Assembly (NCBI GenBank): GCA_944389525.1
Contig: CALXMR010000006.1
Span: 1-49,190 of the forward strand
Reading direction: 5' to 3'
DNA length: 49,190 nucleotides
From: an uncultured Alphaproteobacteria bacterium
Lineage (GTDB): Bacteria > Pseudomonadota > Alphaproteobacteria > Rs-D84
The notes below the pieces were generated by a model. That model saw only the letters and a program-made list of their open reading frames with translations. It was not told where the DNA came from and ran no database searches. The position numbers were made by a program, and so were the translations under genes. Below are positions 1 through 8,680 of the stretch, in pieces (positions within the stretch are counted from its first letter, which is position 1; the number at the start of each line of letters is the position of its first letter).

Positions 1-142
1 CTTTGCTCGCACCAAAGTTTTATAAACCGCCATGGGCGGTTTTTTATTTAAGTTCGAGCAAAGGGGCGAGAACCCGCAGGGTTGCGAGGCGAGCCGTGCG
101 TTAGCACGGCGAAGTACTTTGCTCGCACCAAAGTTTTATAAA
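1..142. repeat. Two direct copies of a 26-bp intergenic repeat with hairpins between
   Basis: The 26 bases at 1-26 recur exactly at 117-142 (ctttgctcgcaccaaagttt then tataaa). Each copy runs straight into a different rho-independent-terminator-like hairpin. Between the copies is GC-rich DNA with small palindromes, for example ccgtgc-gtta-gcacgg at about 93-108. A reading frame crosses this stretch (32-235) but has no recognisable protein character. I read the whole stretch as repetitive intergenic DNA. Confidence 0.7.
25..46 (+). terminator. Terminator-like hairpin
   Basis: Stem ccgcc (27-31) and ggcgg (35-39) around atg, followed by a run of six T. It follows the first copy of the 26-bp repeat. 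Whatever transcript it ends lies left of the window. Confidence 0.6.
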
Positions 143-168
143 AATCCACCAGATGGTGGATTTTTTTG
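141..168 (+). terminator. Terminator-like hairpin
   Basis: Stem tccacc (145-150) and ggtgga (155-160) with loop agat, flanked by A and T runs (aaaa before, seven T after), so it could work in both directions. It follows the second copy of the 26-bp repeat. Confidence 0.55.
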
Positions 169-204
169 TTGCGGTCTTTTTTTTGCAAATGAAATCGAAT
201 TTAT

Positions 205-384
205 TTACTGGATTGCCACGCTTTGCTCGCGATGACAAAGGGGAGTAAGGGCGTTTTCTTGAATGCTCTAATCACCCCGGGGTGTGCCCAACCCTCCAAT
301 GGAGAAGAACTTATTTCGCGATGGGCCGAAGGCCAAGTTCCATTCTGCGGCTGGGGTACCCGTCCAGTTTTTTACACTGAATAA
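205..384 (-). other. Intergenic GC-rich hairpin element, possible small RNA
   Basis: No gene is seen here. Bases 209-240 resemble half of the palindromic repeat at 9117-9223 (ctggattgc...cgatgaca). At about 287-355 the minus strand can fold as a three-way junction: cccagcc closes with ggttggg, enclosing ggaactt/aagttc (with a ggcc-ttc-ggcc tip) and ctcc-att-ggag. One closing pair is G.U on the minus strand but A.C on the plus strand, which weakly favours a minus-strand RNA. It may equally be a dispersed intergenic repeat. Confidence 0.3.
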
Positions 385-3300
385 TTATAACCCTTGTAAG
401 TAAATTTTTATTTGCCTCAAATACTGCTGAAACTCACCAGTCTCCCCCCATTCGGTCTCTATCTCTTTGGGGAAAGATTGATTTATGGTTTCCTTGCTTA
501 TGTCAGGGGCATTATTCAACTTGGCAACTTTGCCTACTCCCTGCAGATTTTGTCGTCCTATTGTTTCCAAGACCAATTCTGTATCACGCAGATCGCCAAT
601 TGTATTATCCAATGCATCTGCAATCTGTTTTAATTCAGCAGAACCATAATGATTAACAACCTGTTCAAGGGTCCCCTTACGAAACCAACCGCTTTCTGCA
701 ATGCCTCCAAAAAACTCCCACTTGCCGGTTGGAACATCGGTTTTGCCAGCACTTCCAGTTGATATATAAAACGGCAGCTTTTTATTTCCGACCTTTACCA
801 TAACAATTGCGCGTCCGGAACGTTTGCCAAAATCCGACATCGTCTCGATTACAACCGGGGTTCCCCGAATAGACGTTATTGGTTTGCCAATTTGCCGTTG
901 CAGCCGCGCCATATTCTGTGAATTATCTATCGGATAAGTCAGGGAACGACCATCCCAAACATAGCGCATTTTATCGGCATCAGATTTTGACATTGTGATA
1001 ACCATGTAATCCGCACCGCTATGGCCTACTTTGTTCAGGGGGGTAGCATAATAAATTCCCTCTTTGTTTATCTCAGTTGCTAAATCAGCTGCCCGGTCTC
1101 TGCCAAATCCTGTGGGTTGGTATATGTATGCAGGCGTATTACGATATGTCACATGTTCAGAATTAAGTATTATATTATCGAAGCTGCTGAAATAAAGATC
1201 ATCATTTACGGATAGCACCTCCACGGCATCTGTTGCTGAATCTATATTATCGACGTCGCCGAAATAAGGCTCATCATTTACGGATATCACCTCTACGGCA
1301 TCTGTTGCTGAATCTATATTATCGACGTCGCCGAAATAAGGCTCGCCATTTACGGATATCACCTCCACGGCATCTGTTGCTGAATCGGCAACACGCGCCT
1401 GTTGGCGGGCAACGGCGGCGGGATGATTTGGGATGTCGTCAAAAGCCATATACTGTTTGCCGTCTTGGGTTCCTGGACGCAGCCGAACGCCATCAGATTC
1501 CAGTGCCTGGTTCAGCGCATCCCATTCTGCATCAGTCAGACGGTCTTTTGGCAGCAGTGTGCTGCGACCGGTTTCTTTGAAATCGTTTAAATATGTGTCA
1601 AAATTACTACTGGCGCGGTTGCGCAATGTTGCAATATCCGGGATATTATTCACAAGTGCGAGATTGTGTGGTGTGTTTGGTGCCCGATCTGCGACATCAT
1701 CAACTGTATTGGTGGCATGCGACGCATTTGGGGCATCGGCATTTTTAGCGTAAAACAGTACATCGCCCCCACGATTACTATTTATTGTCCAGCCTTTTTC
1801 TCGGGCGATCCTTTGGATGCTGCGCAGTTCTGAACCGGACATATTGCGGCGATGTATATAAATATTATCACTGGTGCTGTCAAATATATCAGATATATTT
1901 TGTTCCAGTCCATTGCCAGCGCGCAATTCTTCCATAGTCAATGGATTGTCAATCGTGCCATGTCGTATTGTGTTTGTTGCGGCGTGCAATGCGTCGCCCA
2001 TTGCATCGCCCCCTGATGCGCCACCACCCGGCGCACCTCCCCCTGATCTACCGCCCCCTGGTGCGCCACCAGACGGTCTTTGTGGCGATGGTATCAGATC
2101 ATATGCGTTGTTAATGCGGCGTTCCAATGCGGTTGTTGCGCGGGTCAGTTTTGATACACCCCATGAAACAACGCTTTTAATAATACTAGCTAATTGCAGT
2201 GTGATTCCGACCGCGCGCCAAACTTGTTCTGGTTCCCATGATTCCGTATCAAAAAATCCTTTTTGATTATTGGCGGTTGACGAACCGTTTTTGATAACAT
2301 CTTGATAGAATTGTGAATCTGCTGGGATTAATTCAATCAATCGTGCCAATTCTGCATCGATTCCGTTAACCGTTGCGTCTGGTAAATCGTTCGCTAAATT
2401 CGCCATACGCTGTAAATCTGACTTCAGCATAGATTCCGCGCATGTGGCATCTTGACATTGCTGGCTGGCGTTCAAAAATTCTTCCCCGGCATTGTGTATC
2501 ATTGTCGTTGTGGCAATCTCGATCCCGGCACCAACAGTTTCAACAGCCAATAAAGCCAATGCTGGTGCTGCAGTCCCGCCCGTCGCAATCGTTACGACAA
2601 CGCCTGCTGCCGCGGCACCAACCAACGAATAAACTTCTATATTATTTTCTAGTTCTGTTGCCGCAGCAGCACTGGGCAGACGACAAACCTTGCCATCCCA
2701 GAAAATTCCCTGACAGAAAGGACAACTGGCCGCATTCAAGTTACGCAACGTATTACATTTTTCTTGGGTTAAATACATGCAGGCTCTGCCGTTGTATTCA
2801 CCGCCAATAACGCGACAGTCAATGTTCTGCATACCGCCTTCGTGATATGTGTCGGAAATTTCGGACATATCATCAAACACAAAATCGATTGGTGTATCTT
2901 CATTTATTGTGCAACGCAAAACATCATCTGTTGAACCACTGACGGAATGATCTTTTATTTTACTCATTTGTCGTGGGTTGTTAACACATGAAAAACTTTG
3001 CAGACGCGTCCCCATTATGGATGATACATACTGTTGAAGACGCGTAATAACTGTTGTATTTGCCTGGATTTGTATGCCGGAATAAAATATGTATGAATCA
3101 ATTCCTGGGACCTGGGCAATTGAATTATCATCTGTTTTTTGAACCAGATCTTTTAAATAACATCCGTTTCCCCATCCACTGGTATATCCCAGTTTTTCTG
3201 CACTGCGTTTAAATGCGCCGTTACACTGGCTTTGTGATATGTTTCGGCAATATGTGCCGTCACCACTGCTGCGACCATTGTGTATTTTACACAATGCTTG

Positions 3301-5337
3301 GCGAACACTGACTTGAATATCTACGTCCCGTGATTCCCTTACATCATCGAATTGAAATTCATAGAAATACTTTCCGTCCGTGCTGACGCATTTTACATAG
3401 TCATCGTTATATGACAGCCGTGTGTTGTTGTTGCAGACAATTTTACGGTTGTGTTTGACCAATGCATATTCTTGGGCTAGTGCGACCGCTTGTAACAATT
3501 GCACATTTGTCCAATTGAATACATCATCTACACAGTATTCTGTGCCGCCACTTTTACCTTTGTCGTCACCACAAACTTCGTAATAGTGCAAGTCGCGTAA
3601 TTTTTGTTCTGCAATCTCGTCATTATTTTGTTGTATTTGGGCAAAATCATCAGAATCATAATTACAAATACATTTATTAACAGAATGTCGTATGGCCCAG
3701 TTTTTAATCTTGCAGCTCAATTTAGTTGCGACAACTTCTTTACAATATGTTTCGCATTTGTTTAATGTATTATTTTCATCGGTTAAATCATATTCCTGGC
3801 GCAGACAATATCCATCAGCATCGGCAACGATTTCTTTGCACATCCCGGATACAACCTGGTACCCTGGTTTACATTCCAATGCACTGCAACTGCATGTGCC
3901 GTCGGTGCGCTTAAATACAACGCCGCGGGTAACATTACCATATGTGCATGGATCGCCAACGCGGTTTTTATCTGTCAGACTGCGCAAACGCGGATTAATC
4001 GCCGGACATTGATCTGGGTCAATTGCCTGTACTGGTGTGGTTTCATCTTCTTCAGATAATTCAACATCATCAGAAATTATTGTTGGGGGGACTGGTGTAA
4101 TTTCTTCATCTGTTGTATCGATTGTAACAGGGGTATTATCAACGCATTCGTTATTTACCCATTCATGATACGGCTGGGATTCGCATTCGCTGATTTTGCG
4201 TTGTAATTCCGCAACTGCCTGGACACATTGCGTATACAGTGATTTTTGTTCGTCCAGATCATATGGAATATCTAAATTTGTTGCGTCTGACAATTCATCT
4301 GTTATTGGTTGCAATCCATTTATAAATTCAATGTATTCTGAAAATTTTGGGATACAATCTGGTTCAGTTATCGTTGCAACAAATGCCTGGTGTTGTGCCA
4401 ACAGATTATTATATTCGGCGATTTTTTGCTTGTTTTGATTAATTGCGTTTTGCAGCGCGTCAACTTCGTCAGAAATTTTTTGTTCCTGGGTTCGTTTTTT
4501 TGTTTCGTACTCTGTCTTGATTTCATCCGATTGTTCTTGCGGTGCATCACGATTTATCAGCAAATCGCCAACCATACCACCAACAGCACCAACGCCTGCA
4601 ATGATTGCACCAGTTTTTAGTTGTGATGATGTGTCCGAACGCGACTGCGCCCATTCAGTGGCATCGGCACCCGTTGGATCAGACAGCGCGCGCGACAGCG
4701 ATGTATATGCCCCATCTGTTTTGCCCAACGATACATTGTCGTACAGTCCCATGGTTGCGATGTCCATTATGACTTCGGATTCTATACCGGCGGGCAATTC
4801 TAGTGCATCTTTGCGTATTTTTAAATCCGCCGCCAGATCTGCAAATTCTTGGCGCAGTTGCAGTAAAGTATTTCCGTTCGGGAGTTGTATATTTGTTTCG
4901 CCACCCGCGATATTGCGGCCCGCACCATAGTCACAGCGGAATGTTGCCAGATATGCCGCCATATCGCGTTCGGCGGCATCATCGGCGCGATTTTCTGCCA
5001 CCGCAGACGCCAGTTGCATCCCCCCGATACCAGTGGCACCAATCGACAGTCCGCCCAATAATTTATTTGCGGTGGATTGTTCTTTTTCCCGCATTGCATC
5101 CGCGTTTTCTGTCAATTTTGTTTCGTATTCCGCATTCAATTTTTCCAAATCGTCAACCGATTGTTTTAACGAAGCGTACGCAGTTTTTATATCCGGTGCG
5201 ATGTTATCCGTCGTGGCGTGTTCAACAACAGAAATCATTTTTTTGGCATCATTAACATCCGCGCAATGCGCAATATGTACGGGCGTGCCCATTAATACAA
5301 ATATAAAAATAAATAAAATCCCTCTTACGCGGTTCAT
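385..5337 (-). CDS. Very large secreted cysteine-rich protein of unknown function
   Basis: About 1650 residues. I start at the ATG at 5337 because an upstream in-frame GTG (5367) lies only 2 bases past the -10 box and its codons fall in an inverted-repeat arm. Residues 1-27 form a signal peptide (basic MNRVR, hydrophobic core, likely cleavage after AHCA). Next come a coiled-coil stretch and a module of about 170 residues bracketed by two glycine-zipper-like hydrophobic segments (GGLSIGATGIGGM; GAIIAGVGAVGGMVG). This module is closely paralogous to the protein at 35463-36197. A long Cys-rich middle contains two related blocks, then a hydrophobic segment rich in Ala/Gly (YSLVGAAAAGVVVTIATGG). 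Then come a Gly/Pro linker (GGAPGGGRSGGG), three 24-residue tandem repeats and a C-terminal globular region I do not recognise. The protein is probably exported and disulfide-bonded. A role at the surface or in interactions is inference. Confidence 0.8.
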   Translation of the reverse strand: MNRVRGILFIFIFVLMGTPVHIAHCADVNDAKKMISVVEHATTDNIAPDIKTAYASLKQSVDDLEKLNAEYETKLTENADAMREKEQSTANKLLGGLSIGATGIGGMQLASAVAENRADDAAERDMAAYLATFRCDYGAGRNIAGGETNIQLPNGNTLLQLRQEFADLAADLKIRKDALELPAGIESEVIMDIATMGLYDNVSLGKTDGAYTSLSRALSDPTGADATEWAQSRSDTSSQLKTGAIIAGVGAVGGMVGDLLINRDAPQEQSDEIKTEYETKKRTQEQKISDEVDALQNAINQNKQKIAEYNNLLAQHQAFVATITEPDCIPKFSEYIEFINGLQPITDELSDATNLDIPYDLDEQKSLYTQCVQAVAELQRKISECESQPYHEWVNNECVDNTPVTIDTTDEEITPVPPTIISDDVELSEEDETTPVQAIDPDQCPAINPRLRSLTDKNRVGDPCTYGNVTRGVVFKRTDGTCSCSALECKPGYQVVSGMCKEIVADADGYCLRQEYDLTDENNTLNKCETYCKEVVATKLSCKIKNWAIRHSVNKCICNYDSDDFAQIQQNNDEIAEQKLRDLHYYEVCGDDKGKSGGTEYCVDDVFNWTNVQLLQAVALAQEYALVKHNRKIVCNNNTRLSYNDDYVKCVSTDGKYFYEFQFDDVRESRDVDIQVSVRQALCKIHNGRSSGDGTYCRNISQSQCNGAFKRSAEKLGYTSGWGNGCYLKDLVQKTDDNSIAQVPGIDSYIFYSGIQIQANTTVITRLQQYVSSIMGTRLQSFSCVNNPRQMSKIKDHSVSGSTDDVLRCTINEDTPIDFVFDDMSEISDTYHEGGMQNIDCRVIGGEYNGRACMYLTQEKCNTLRNLNAASCPFCQGIFWDGKVCRLPSAAAATELENNIEVYSLVGAAAAGVVVTIATGGTAAPALALLAVETVGAGIEIATTTMIHNAGEEFLNASQQCQDATCAESMLKSDLQRMANLANDLPDATVNGIDAELARLIELIPADSQFYQDVIKNGSSTANNQKGFFDTESWEPEQVWRAVGITLQLASIIKSVVSWGVSKLTRATTALERRINNAYDLIPSPQRPSGGAPGGGRSGGGAPGGGASGGDAMGDALHAATNTIRHGTIDNPLTMEELRAGNGLEQNISDIFDSTSDNIYIHRRNMSGSELRSIQRIAREKGWTINSNRGGDVLFYAKNADAPNASHATNTVDDVADRAPNTPHNLALVNNIPDIATLRNRASSNFDTYLNDFKETGRSTLLPKDRLTDAEWDALNQALESDGVRLRPGTQDGKQYMAFDDIPNHPAAVARQQARVADSATDAVEVISVNGEPYFGDVDNIDSATDAVEVISVNDEPYFGDVDNIDSATDAVEVLSVNDDLYFSSFDNIILNSEHVTYRNTPAYIYQPTGFGRDRAADLATEINKEGIYYATPLNKVGHSGADYMVITMSKSDADKMRYVWDGRSLTYPIDNSQNMARLQRQIGKPITSIRGTPVVIETMSDFGKRSGRAIVMVKVGNKKLPFYISTGSAGKTDVPTGKWEFFGGIAESGWFRKGTLEQVVNHYGSAELKQIADALDNTIGDLRDTELVLETIGRQNLQGVGKVAKLNNAPDISKETINQSFPKEIETEWGETGEFQQYLRQIKIYLQGL
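1180..1387 (-). repeat. Three tandem 72-bp repeats inside the giant gene
   Basis: Units at 1180-1251, 1252-1323 and 1324-1387 (last one partial) encode three near-identical 24-residue repeats around the motif DSATDAVEVISVNDEPYF. The two left-most junctions are nearly identical at the DNA level. This suggests recent expansion by slippage, in frame so the protein stays open. Confidence 0.9.
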
Positions 5338-5341
5338 GTCT

Positions 5342-5433
5342 AAAAAAGGTTGGTTTAGATTATGCACAAAGTATAGCCAATTTTCAGCGTTAATGTCCAG
5401 TGTTTTTATGCCTAATCTAAACCAACCTTTTTT
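5342..5433. repeat. 21-bp perfect inverted repeat flanking a promoter
   Basis: Left arm 5342-5362 reads aaaaaaggttggtttagatt plus a; its exact reverse complement is at 5413-5433. The 50-bp spacer holds the promoter of the giant secreted-protein gene. Each arm ends outward in an A/T run, so the structure could act as a bidirectional terminator for read-through RNA. Repeats around a promoter are also the layout of invertible promoters. Confidence 0.85.
5370..5399 (-). promoter_or_regulatory. Sigma-70 promoter of the giant secreted-protein gene
   Basis: On the minus strand TGGACA (5399-5394), an 18-base spacer, then TATACT (5375-5370). Transcription should begin near 5363, just at the proximal arm of the inverted repeat, giving a leader of about 26-28 bases. 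No clear Shine-Dalgarno sequence precedes the ATG at 5337. Confidence 0.6.
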
Positions 5434-5577
5434 TTCGGCAGTGTAAATATTTCTTTACTTTTTGATTTTTTCAGTAAATAATAACTGGCAACTGGTCGAA
5501 CATACTAAAATACAGGGTTATTTATGCGAAATATTAAAGTGGTTTTAATTTGATACGGTGCGACCATCAGGGATTGA

Positions 5578-5607
5578 CGGACGCACTATCAGGGCGTCCG
5601 TTTTTTT
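5578..5607 (+). terminator. Terminator or attenuator upstream of lysS
   Basis: Stem cggacgc (5578-5584) and gcgtccg (5594-5600) with a 9-base loop, followed by seven T. It ends 27 bases before the lysS start. It could insulate lysS from plus-strand transcripts arising at the inverted-repeat promoter region, or attenuate lysS itself. I see no convincing lysS promoter between this hairpin and the start codon. Confidence 0.65.
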
Positions 5608-5634
5608 AATCTTTTCGCCAAAAAGGAATATGAA

Positions 5635-7113
5635 ATGTCAGAAAACACAAACAACACAACAAAAATTTCAACCAATGAATTACAGGCGCGCCTGCAAAAG
5701 GCTGAAAACATTCGTGCGCGCGATGGTGTTGTTTGGAAAGACAAATACGATCGCACGCATACAATCGTGGCGGCACGCGATTTGGCGGATGGCACGCATG
5801 TGCGCCTGGCGGGGCGCGTGACGGCGTTGCGTTGGCTGGGCAAGTTAATGTTTGGTCGTATTTACGATATTGATGGTGAAATACAGTTTTCTATGTCCCG
5901 CGAAGAACTGGGCGAAGAACAATACAAATTTATGAAGGCGAATGTTGACCTGGGGGATTTTATCGGTATTGATGGCGAATTGTACCACACAACTGCGGGC
6001 GAACTGACGGTGCGCGTTGCAAAATATGAAATATTGTCCAAGGCACTGCGTCCGTTGCCGGAAAAATTCCACGGGCTGACCGATATGGAAACCAGATATC
6101 GCCAGCGTTATTTAGATATCATCGCCAACGAAGACACACGCCGCACAATGAAAATGCGGTTTAAAATGTTGCGACTAATCCGTGAATACTTAAACGCAAA
6201 TGGTTTTATAGAGGTTGAAACCCCGATCATGCAGGTTGTCGCCAGTGGTGCGGCGGCGCGGCCATTTATCACACATCATAATGCACTGGATGCGGATTTT
6301 TACCTGCGCATTGCACCAGAATTGTTTTTAAAGCAAACGATTGCCGCCGGGTTTGACCGGGTATATGAACTGGGTAAAAATTTCCGTAACGAGGGTATGG
6401 ATGCAATGCATTTGCAAGAGTTTACCATGCTGGAATGGTATGCTGCCTATTGGAATTATCGTGATAATATTAAATTCTCGTGGAAAATGATTCAAAAATT
6501 AATAATGGATTTGCGCGGTACATTACAGATTGAATACCAGGGTACAAAACTGGACTTTTCAAAGTACACCGAAATCGATTACACCGCCCGCATGAACGAA
6601 TTGCTGGGGGTGGATATATTGGAATTCACAGATGCAGATGGGTTAAAGAAACAATTAATCGACAAAAAAATGTTTGATTCAGACGAACTAGAACCATTAA
6701 AGTCTGTGCCAGCGATTGTTGATTATGTATTCAAACGCAAGATTCGTGATCAAATTGTCCAGCCGTCAATCGTATACAATTATCCGGCATATTTGATACC
6801 GCTGGCGCGGCGCAATGATGCAGATAATCGGCGCATAGACATATTCCAATTGATTGTGTGCGGGGCGGAATTGATCAAGGCATATTCTGAACTGGTTGAC
6901 CCAATTGTGCAACGCGCCGCGTTCGAAGAACAGGCCCGCAACAAAGCGGCTGGTGATGACGAAGCGTTTAATCTGGATGAAGACTTTTTGCGCGCGATGG
7001 AACATGGTATGCCACCGATTTCCGGACTGGGCCTGGGTATTGACAGATTCTTTTCTATCATTGCCGATGCACCGACACTGCGTGATGTTATATTATTTCC
7101 AATAATGAAATAA
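5635..7113 (+). CDS. lysS: Lysyl-tRNA synthetase, class II
   Basis: Charges tRNA-Lys with lysine in the cytoplasm. The 492 residues have the class II LysRS layout. An N-terminal OB-fold anticodon-binding domain (about 40-140) is followed by motif 1 (NGFIEVETPIM, about 189-199), motif 2 (FRNEGMDAMHLQEFTMLEWY, about 250-269) and motif 3 (GLGLGIDRFF, about 465-474). In motif 2 the usual HNPEFT is HLQEFT, a mild divergence. The start is set by AAGGA at about 5622 upstream of ATG. The next gene's ribosome-binding site begins right after the stop, so the two are probably co-transcribed. Confidence 0.96.
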   Translation: MSENTNNTTKISTNELQARLQKAENIRARDGVVWKDKYDRTHTIVAARDLADGTHVRLAGRVTALRWLGKLMFGRIYDIDGEIQFSMSREELGEEQYKFMKANVDLGDFIGIDGELYHTTAGELTVRVAKYEILSKALRPLPEKFHGLTDMETRYRQRYLDIIANEDTRRTMKMRFKMLRLIREYLNANGFIEVETPIMQVVASGAAARPFITHHNALDADFYLRIAPELFLKQTIAAGFDRVYELGKNFRNEGMDAMHLQEFTMLEWYAAYWNYRDNIKFSWKMIQKLIMDLRGTLQIEYQGTKLDFSKYTEIDYTARMNELLGVDILEFTDADGLKKQLIDKKMFDSDELEPLKSVPAIVDYVFKRKIRDQIVQPSIVYNYPAYLIPLARRNDADNRRIDIFQLIVCGAELIKAYSELVDPIVQRAAFEEQARNKAAGDDEAFNLDEDFLRAMEHGMPPISGLGLGIDRFFSIIADAPTLRDVILFPIMK

Positions 7114-7126
7114 TATGGGGGGTGCC

Positions 7127-8539
7127 ATGGCAATCAGTTCTTATTCGGTAAATTATGCCGCCGATTTAGCCGCAGATAATGACAGAAAAAATCTGGCGGT
7201 CATAGAAAATGCGCGTGCCACCGGCCGTATAAATGACGAAGCGGCCCAGTATTTGTCGGAATTGTATTCTGATGGTATAACATGGTTTCGTGAAGTATTT
7301 TATTTCCTGGGCAAATGCTTTGGTGCGCCAAAGGCCCCGGTTATGCGATATGATTACGCCACCGACAGCGCGATAGATGAACCAATCAAGTTATCAGATA
7401 TAAATCCACTGTCGCCGTACATTGTGCATCATCGTTTGGATGCCGACCCCATGCGGAATCAATTTTTTACCAGTGGTGCCGGGCATAAAATAGACCTGGC
7501 GGTGTCGTCAATTGTGACGGTTATTGTTGGCGCCCAAAAAAGCGTTACTCGTGCCCTGGACAAGGTTACCGGGAAATACTATCGTTCATATGTTGATGAT
7601 GTGGCCAATACGGTGTACCATGTTATTGCATCCCACGACCGCGAGGCATCTGCCCGTGCAATTGCGGACAAAATTCGTGCCAAATTAAATGAAAAGTACA
7701 TATCCACCCCATCAGAAGCAGTGTTGTCTATCATTGGTTCTGGGCATGAAAAAATCGCGGTTGATTTGGTTCGTGCATTAGATAAAGTTCCGCGTCCGCG
7801 CATGCGACTGCAAGATGTTTGGCGTGTAAAATGTCTGTTTGATTTAATCCCCCAGGCACGAACATTTATCGAACGTGTTCGCGACATGATGCCAGACAGA
7901 ATTTTGTCTGTACGCGATAATTTTTATGACATGAAAAATCCGCGTAACTATCGTGATGCGAAACTGATAATTGATATTGGCACTGGCGGTCATGTTGTTC
8001 CCATGGAAATCATATGCCAGGTTCGTACATTCTTTGAATTCGAACGCCAAACGCACGGCAATTACGAGGTTTCACGCCGTGCAGAAACCCGGCGCAGCGT
8101 CAAAGATGCCGAAAAAAATGTCGCACTGGGGGCCAAAGAACACGAACAGGGCGTCAAAGAATATAATTTGATGATATGCCAATGTCTAGAAGATTTGTTT
8201 GATCGTGTTGGTTGGAATATTTTATACAGCCAGGGCAATGGCGTATCTATGTTTGACGGTTTTCCGAAACAGTGCAAATTGTACTATCCGCAAAAGATAC
8301 TGGACACAATATCGTCAAAACTGGATGATGCAATAGAGAACGAGGTCTTTCGTGTCACGGATGCCCCGGCCGAATTGACCCAGGCCCAACAAAATGAAAT
8401 CTTTCATTTTATGGCGCGTTTTATTCTGGTCGCGGCGATGCCGTATGTTCGGCGTGACTGGGCGGTGCCATCTGATACAATGGCGGGCAAGTTGTTTAAC
8501 TTTGTCATGAACGAAGTTCAACGCTATTACAAGAAATAA
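7127..8539 (+). CDS. RelA/SpoT-fold-like protein, function unproven
   Basis: 470 residues. I use the ATG at 7127, because an in-frame ATG at 7115 lies ahead of a GGGGGG Shine-Dalgarno sequence (7117-7122) that is well placed for 7127. The middle of the protein resembles the RelA/SpoT nucleotidyltransferase fold. DVWRVKCLFD (about 230) matches the first synthetase strand, KNPRNYRDAKLII the substrate loop, and MEIICQVRTFFEFERQTHGN (about 293-312) the EIQIRT...AE region. The canonical residues are only partly kept, so (p)ppGpp synthesis is not shown. No HD hydrolase, TGS or ACT domain is evident. It follows lysS by 13 bases and ends at a strong terminator. If not a nucleotide synthetase it could be a degenerate or repurposed member of the fold. 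Confidence 0.6.
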   Translation: MAISSYSVNYAADLAADNDRKNLAVIENARATGRINDEAAQYLSELYSDGITWFREVFYFLGKCFGAPKAPVMRYDYATDSAIDEPIKLSDINPLSPYIVHHRLDADPMRNQFFTSGAGHKIDLAVSSIVTVIVGAQKSVTRALDKVTGKYYRSYVDDVANTVYHVIASHDREASARAIADKIRAKLNEKYISTPSEAVLSIIGSGHEKIAVDLVRALDKVPRPRMRLQDVWRVKCLFDLIPQARTFIERVRDMMPDRILSVRDNFYDMKNPRNYRDAKLIIDIGTGGHVVPMEIICQVRTFFEFERQTHGNYEVSRRAETRRSVKDAEKNVALGAKEHEQGVKEYNLMICQCLEDLFDRVGWNILYSQGNGVSMFDGFPKQCKLYYPQKILDTISSKLDDAIENEVFRVTDAPAELTQAQQNEIFHFMARFILVAAMPYVRRDWAVPSDTMAGKLFNFVMNEVQRYYKK

Positions 8540-8547
8540 TGCGCGTT

Positions 8548-8589
8548 TGCCCCATGGGAAAACAGAACTATTCCCGTGGGGCGTTTTTT
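8548..8589 (+). terminator. Terminator of the lysS operon
   Basis: Long stem gccccatggga (8549-8559) and ttcccgtggggc (8571-8582) with one imperfect pair, followed by a run of T. It begins 10 bases after the upstream stop codon. Confidence 0.85.
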
Positions 8590-8680
8590 CTTGCTTTCAT
8601 ATAATTTATTCGCCACAATTACCCCAGGTACTTGTGTTATTATAGGTGCCATAACAAGCATAAGAAAAGGAAGGTACATT

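Noticed and set aside
32-235. 67-codon plus-strand frame through the left-edge repeats
   Set aside because: It is made of repeat and terminator-hairpin DNA, has no ribosome-binding site and no protein-like pattern.
4517-5255. Several overlapping plus-strand frames antisense to the giant gene
   Set aside because: They are antisense shadows of a well-supported coding region with signal peptide and paralogue, and none has a convincing start.
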